A stretch of 15,029 bases of DNA from JAFARZ01 sp035651595. Lineage in GTDB: Bacteria; Actinomycetota; Actinomycetes; Streptosporangiales; Streptosporangiaceae. Both the position numbers and the translations under genes were made by a program. Below, piece by piece: positions 12,745 to 15,029 of the stretch (positions are counted from its first letter, which is position 1; every line of letters starts with the position of its first letter). The notes beneath the pieces were generated by a model. That model saw only the letters and a program-made list of their open reading frames with translations, searched no databases and was not told where the DNA came from. The DNA lies in NCBI GenBank assembly GCA_035651595.1, contig DASRFJ010000179.1:1-15029 (forward strand), read 5' to 3'.

Positions 12745-13765
12745 GTACACTCCCCCTAACATCCGACACGAACGAATCGACATCCTCCTCGGACGTGTCG
12801 AACGCGCACATCCAGCGAACCACGGACTCGCTCTCATCCCATGTGTGGAAGTACCAGCGCTTCCGCAACTCCGCAATCTGCCCCTCCGCCACCCGGGCGA
12901 ATACGGCGTTGGCCTGGACCGGATGCACCACGGACACTCCAGGAACTTCCCGCACCCCCTCCGCCAGCCGCCGCGCCATCGCATTCGCATGCCTGGCGTT
13001 CGTCCGCCACAGCTCGGCATCCATCATTGCCAGGAACTGCGCCGCGACGAACCGCATCTTCGACGCGAGCTGCGTCTGCTGCTTCCGCAGGTACTGCACC
13101 GGGTCCACCAGGTCCGGCCGCATGACGATCAGCGCCTCCGCGCCAAGCGCGCCGTTCTTCGTTCCGCCGAAGCTGAGCACATCCGCGCACTCCGCGATGT
13201 CCGCCAGCGTGCAGTCAAGGTACGCTGCGGCGTTCGCGAGCCGCGCACCGTCCAGGTACACGAGCAGATCGCTGGCGTGGCAGAATTCCGAGATCTTGCG
13301 GAGCTCCTCCAGGGTGTAGCAGGTACCCAGCTCCGTGGACTGGGTGACCGCCACCACGCCGGCCTGGGCCCGGTGGTCATCGCCGCGGCCGTCGAGCTTT
13401 GGCGCGATCAGCTCGGGGGTCAGCTTGCCATCGGGGGTGGGCACCTGGAGAAGTTTGGTGCCGAGCAGGCGCTCCGCGGAGCCGCACTCGTCCGTGTTGA
13501 TGTGGGCCGACTCCGCGCAGATCACCGCCGAATGCCGCCGGAGCAACGTGCTGAGCCCGAGGATGTTGGCCCCGCTGCCGTTGAACACGAAGAACGCCTC
13601 GCCCTCGCAGCCGAACGCAGAGCGCAGTGCGGCGGTCGCCCGCGCCGTCCAGTCATCGGCGCCGTACGCGACCACATCGCCGGTATTGGCGTCCAGCATG
13701 GCCTGAAGGACGGCGGGATGCACGCCCGCGTGGTTATCGCTGCCGAAGCTCTTGCGTTGTGTCAT
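12734..13765 (-). CDS. Low-specificity L-threonine aldolase-type PLP enzyme
   Basis: Fold-type I PLP enzyme of the threonine aldolase family, which cleaves L-threonine or allo-threonine to glycine and acetaldehyde. The product (343 residues from ATG 13765) begins MTQRKSFGSDNHAGVHPAVL. It shows NGSGAN (62-67) for phosphate contact and His88 as the probable ring-stacking residue. YLDGARLANAA (170-180) holds the aspartate that pairs with the pyridine nitrogen. SFGGTKNGALGAEA (198-211) holds the Schiff-base Lys203. GTG 13771 is an alternative start two codons upstream; neither has a clear Shine-Dalgarno, so it may be leaderless or coupled to the ddl-like gene ending 41 nt before. Its 3' end overlaps a perfect parS. 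Exact substrate preference cannot be read from sequence. Confidence 0.9.
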   Translation of the reverse strand: MTQRKSFGSDNHAGVHPAVLQAMLDANTGDVVAYGADDWTARATAALRSAFGCEGEAFFVFNGSGANILGLSTLLRRHSAVICAESAHINTDECGSAERLLGTKLLQVPTPDGKLTPELIAPKLDGRGDDHRAQAGVVAVTQSTELGTCYTLEELRKISEFCHASDLLVYLDGARLANAAAYLDCTLADIAECADVLSFGGTKNGALGAEALIVMRPDLVDPVQYLRKQQTQLASKMRFVAAQFLAMMDAELWRTNARHANAMARRLAEGVREVPGVSVVHPVQANAVFARVAEGQIAELRKRWYFHTWDESESVVRWMCAFDTSEEDVDSFVSDVRGSVRFT

Positions 13766-13805
13766 GGACACGAGCGTAGGGCAAGGGGAAATCGGGTCGT
13801 GCGGC

Positions 13806-14759
13806 CTAGGCGCGCCGAGCGGCGGCCAGCTCTAGCAGCCTCCGGCACGTGTCGCCGAAGGCGTGTCCCGATGCCTCAAGCGCTAGCGGAAACGTGCTCG
13901 TCTCGGTCATGCCCGGTGACACGTTTGACTCGAGGAAGAACGCGGTGCCCGATTCGTCGACCATCAGGTCGGTCCTGGACAGGTCGCGCAGGCCCAGTAC
14001 GGAATGCGCGGTCAGCGCTGCCGAGGCGACGGCCCGCGCGGCGTGCTCAGGCAGCCTGGCGGGCACGTAGAAATCGGTCTGCCCGGCCGTGTAGCGAGCC
14101 GAGTAGTCGTAGCCGTCCTCACCCGGCACGATCTCCACCGCCGGCAGCGCCTGCGAGCCGCTCCCTAGATCGACCACACCGACGGCTACTTCGGTCCCCT
14201 GGATGAACTGCTCGATCAGCGCCGTGTCACCGTAGGCGAAGCAGCTTAGCAGCGCCGCCGGCAGATCCGTCTCGCGCCGCACCGCGCCCGCGCCGAGCGC
14301 AGAGCCACCACGCGACGGTTTCACGTACAACGGCAGGCCGAGCCTGGCCACGATCAACTCGATGACCGCCGAGGCACCGAGGTCGTGGAAGGTCTCCCTC
14401 GGCAGGGTGACCGACGGCGGGGTAGCCACGCCGGCGGTGGCCACCAGGGACTTGGCCGTCGGCTTGTCGAAGGCAGACCGGCAGGCGCTGGGCGCCGAGC
14501 CCACATACGGCACGGACAGCAGGTCGAGGATCTCCCTGATCGAGCCGTCCTCACCGCAGCTGCCGTGAATCGCGGGAAACACCGCGGTCGGCCGATGCGC
14601 TGCCAGCCGCGTGAGCAGTGCGGCGTCAGCGTCCAGCACGACCGCGTCAACGTCCAGCTTGGTCAGCTCGTCGCGCACGCGGCTGCCGGAGCGGAGCGAT
14701 ACCTCGCGCTCCGCGGAAAGCCCGCCCGCGAGTATGACGACCTGGTCGAGCCCGGTCAC
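13806..14759 (-). CDS. D-alanine-D-alanine ligase family ATP-grasp protein
   Basis: Ddl enzymes join two D-alanines for peptidoglycan using ATP. The 317-residue product has GGLSAEREVSLRSG near the N-terminus (11-24, matching GGxSxExxVSLxS) and HGSCGEDG (65-72). The ATP-grasp motif KPSRGGSALG spans 147-156 and the omega-loop-like YDYSARYTAGQTDFYVPA spans 217-234. RTDLMVD (262-268) and ESNVSPGMTETS (277-288) carry the Mg-binding Asp, Glu and Asn. It is shorter than typical actinobacterial Ddl (about 360-370), and ESN replaces the usual EVNT. It may therefore be a second ligase with a different partner; specificity is open. GTG 14759 overlaps the aminotransferase stop by 4 nt, so the two are translationally coupled. 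Confidence 0.88.
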   Translation of the reverse strand: MTGLDQVVILAGGLSAEREVSLRSGSRVRDELTKLDVDAVVLDADAALLTRLAAHRPTAVFPAIHGSCGEDGSIREILDLLSVPYVGSAPSACRSAFDKPTAKSLVATAGVATPPSVTLPRETFHDLGASAVIELIVARLGLPLYVKPSRGGSALGAGAVRRETDLPAALLSCFAYGDTALIEQFIQGTEVAVGVVDLGSGSQALPAVEIVPGEDGYDYSARYTAGQTDFYVPARLPEHAARAVASAALTAHSVLGLRDLSRTDLMVDESGTAFFLESNVSPGMTETSTFPLALEASGHAFGDTCRRLLELAAARRA

Positions 14760-15029
14760 GTCCGCGGAACCGCGCCCGGAGCGCCCGCAGCGCCCGGCCC
14801 GTCCGAAGACGCCGCGCTAGGAGCGAAGTCCTGCCGAAGCTCGACTTCGCCCTCCACCACGCCCGCCAGCCGCCGGATGCCCTCCCGGATCCGGTCGGGC
14901 GGCGGGAACGCGTAGCAGAGCCGGGCGAACTGGCCGCCCGAGCCGTCCGCGTAGAAGCCGGTGCCCGGCACGTACGCGACCCGGGCGGAGATCGCCCGCG
15001 GCAGCATCGCCTTGGCGTCGACGCCGTCC
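14756..15029 (-). CDS. PLP-dependent class I/II aminotransferase, partial (C-terminal about 90 residues)
   Basis: Only the 3' end is in the window; the gene starts beyond the right edge. VAYVPGTGFYADGSGGQFARLCYAFPPPDRIREGIRRLAGVV is reminiscent (in its spacing and in the Arg that binds the substrate carboxylate, here in QFARLCYA) of the small domain of LysN/2-aminoadipate-type and MocR-like aminotransferases. The catalytic lysine is outside the window, so activity cannot be judged. The C-terminus ends in an Ala/Gly/Pro-rich tail of about 30 residues. It is first in a coupled series with the Ddl-type ligase and the threonine aldolase. Confidence 0.8.
   Translation of the reverse strand, partial: DGVDAKAMLPRAISARVAYVPGTGFYADGSGGQFARLCYAFPPPDRIREGIRRLAGVVEGEVELRQDFAPSAASSDGPGAAGAPGAVPRT

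Noticed and set aside
12241..13020. Minus-strand open frame across the parB-aldolase gap containing VSRET
   Set aside because: VSRET is just the parS palindrome read in one frame; the rest is Arg/Trp/Pro-rich with no domain and overlaps parB and the aldolase in the wrong frame.
12845..14206. 453-codon plus-strand open frame opposite the aldolase and ligase genes
   Set aside because: Antisense shadow spanning two real genes and their spacer; biased Arg/His/Pro composition.
14320..14333. parS-like GTTTCACGTACAAC inside the ddl-type gene
   Set aside because: Two mismatches in the second half-site, and the bases encode the conserved ligase segment LYVKPS, which explains the resemblance.

Overview
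The window is the chromosomal replication origin region of a high-GC actinobacterium. The gene order gyrB-dciA-recF-dnaN-oriC-dnaA / rpmH-rnpA-yidD-yidC-jag-rsmG-parA-parB is the conserved actinobacterial origin neighbourhood. The strong GC bias, the many GTG starts, the long Pro/Gly/Gln-rich linker in DnaA and the GTTTCACGTG(A/G)AAC parS sites fit this. The protein style looks Pseudonocardiales-like, but that placement is an impression from the sequence alone.

Left arm (1-4140, minus strand): the 5' two-thirds of gyrB, then a DciA/DUF721 protein, recF and dnaN. They are transcribed leftward away from the origin as a tight operon: dnaN-recF gap 11 nt, recF-dciA overlap 8 nt, dciA-gyrB gap 76 nt. 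The gnd gene found between dnaN and recF in Streptomyces and M. smegmatis is absent here, as it is in M. tuberculosis. oriC (about 4141-4543) holds two near-consensus DnaA boxes, several weak ones, an AT-rich tract and a perfect 9-bp-arm hairpin. dnaA (4544-6649, minus strand) follows, and its upstream region carries further DnaA boxes.

Right arm (6892-12345, plus strand): rpmH, rnpA, yidD and yidC supply ribosomal protein L34, the RNase P protein, and membrane-protein insertion. A 214-nt repeat-rich gap leads to jag (KH/R3H RNA-binding protein), rsmG (16S rRNA methyltransferase) and the parA-parB segregation pair. One parS site lies inside the 5' end of parA. A perfect 14-bp palindromic parS lies at 12731-12744, overlapping the 3' end of the convergent threonine aldolase gene.

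Far right (12734-15029, minus strand): a PLP-dependent aminotransferase (3' end only), a short Ddl-type ATP-grasp ligase coupled to it by a 4-nt overlap, and a low-specificity threonine aldolase. This is a small amino-acid/dipeptide metabolism cluster running toward the origin.

I found no new mobile element, CRISPR array, toxin-antitoxin pair, tRNA or unknown multi-gene system. The least explained DNA is the structured yidC-jag gap, the parB-threonine aldolase gap, and the sparse oriC.
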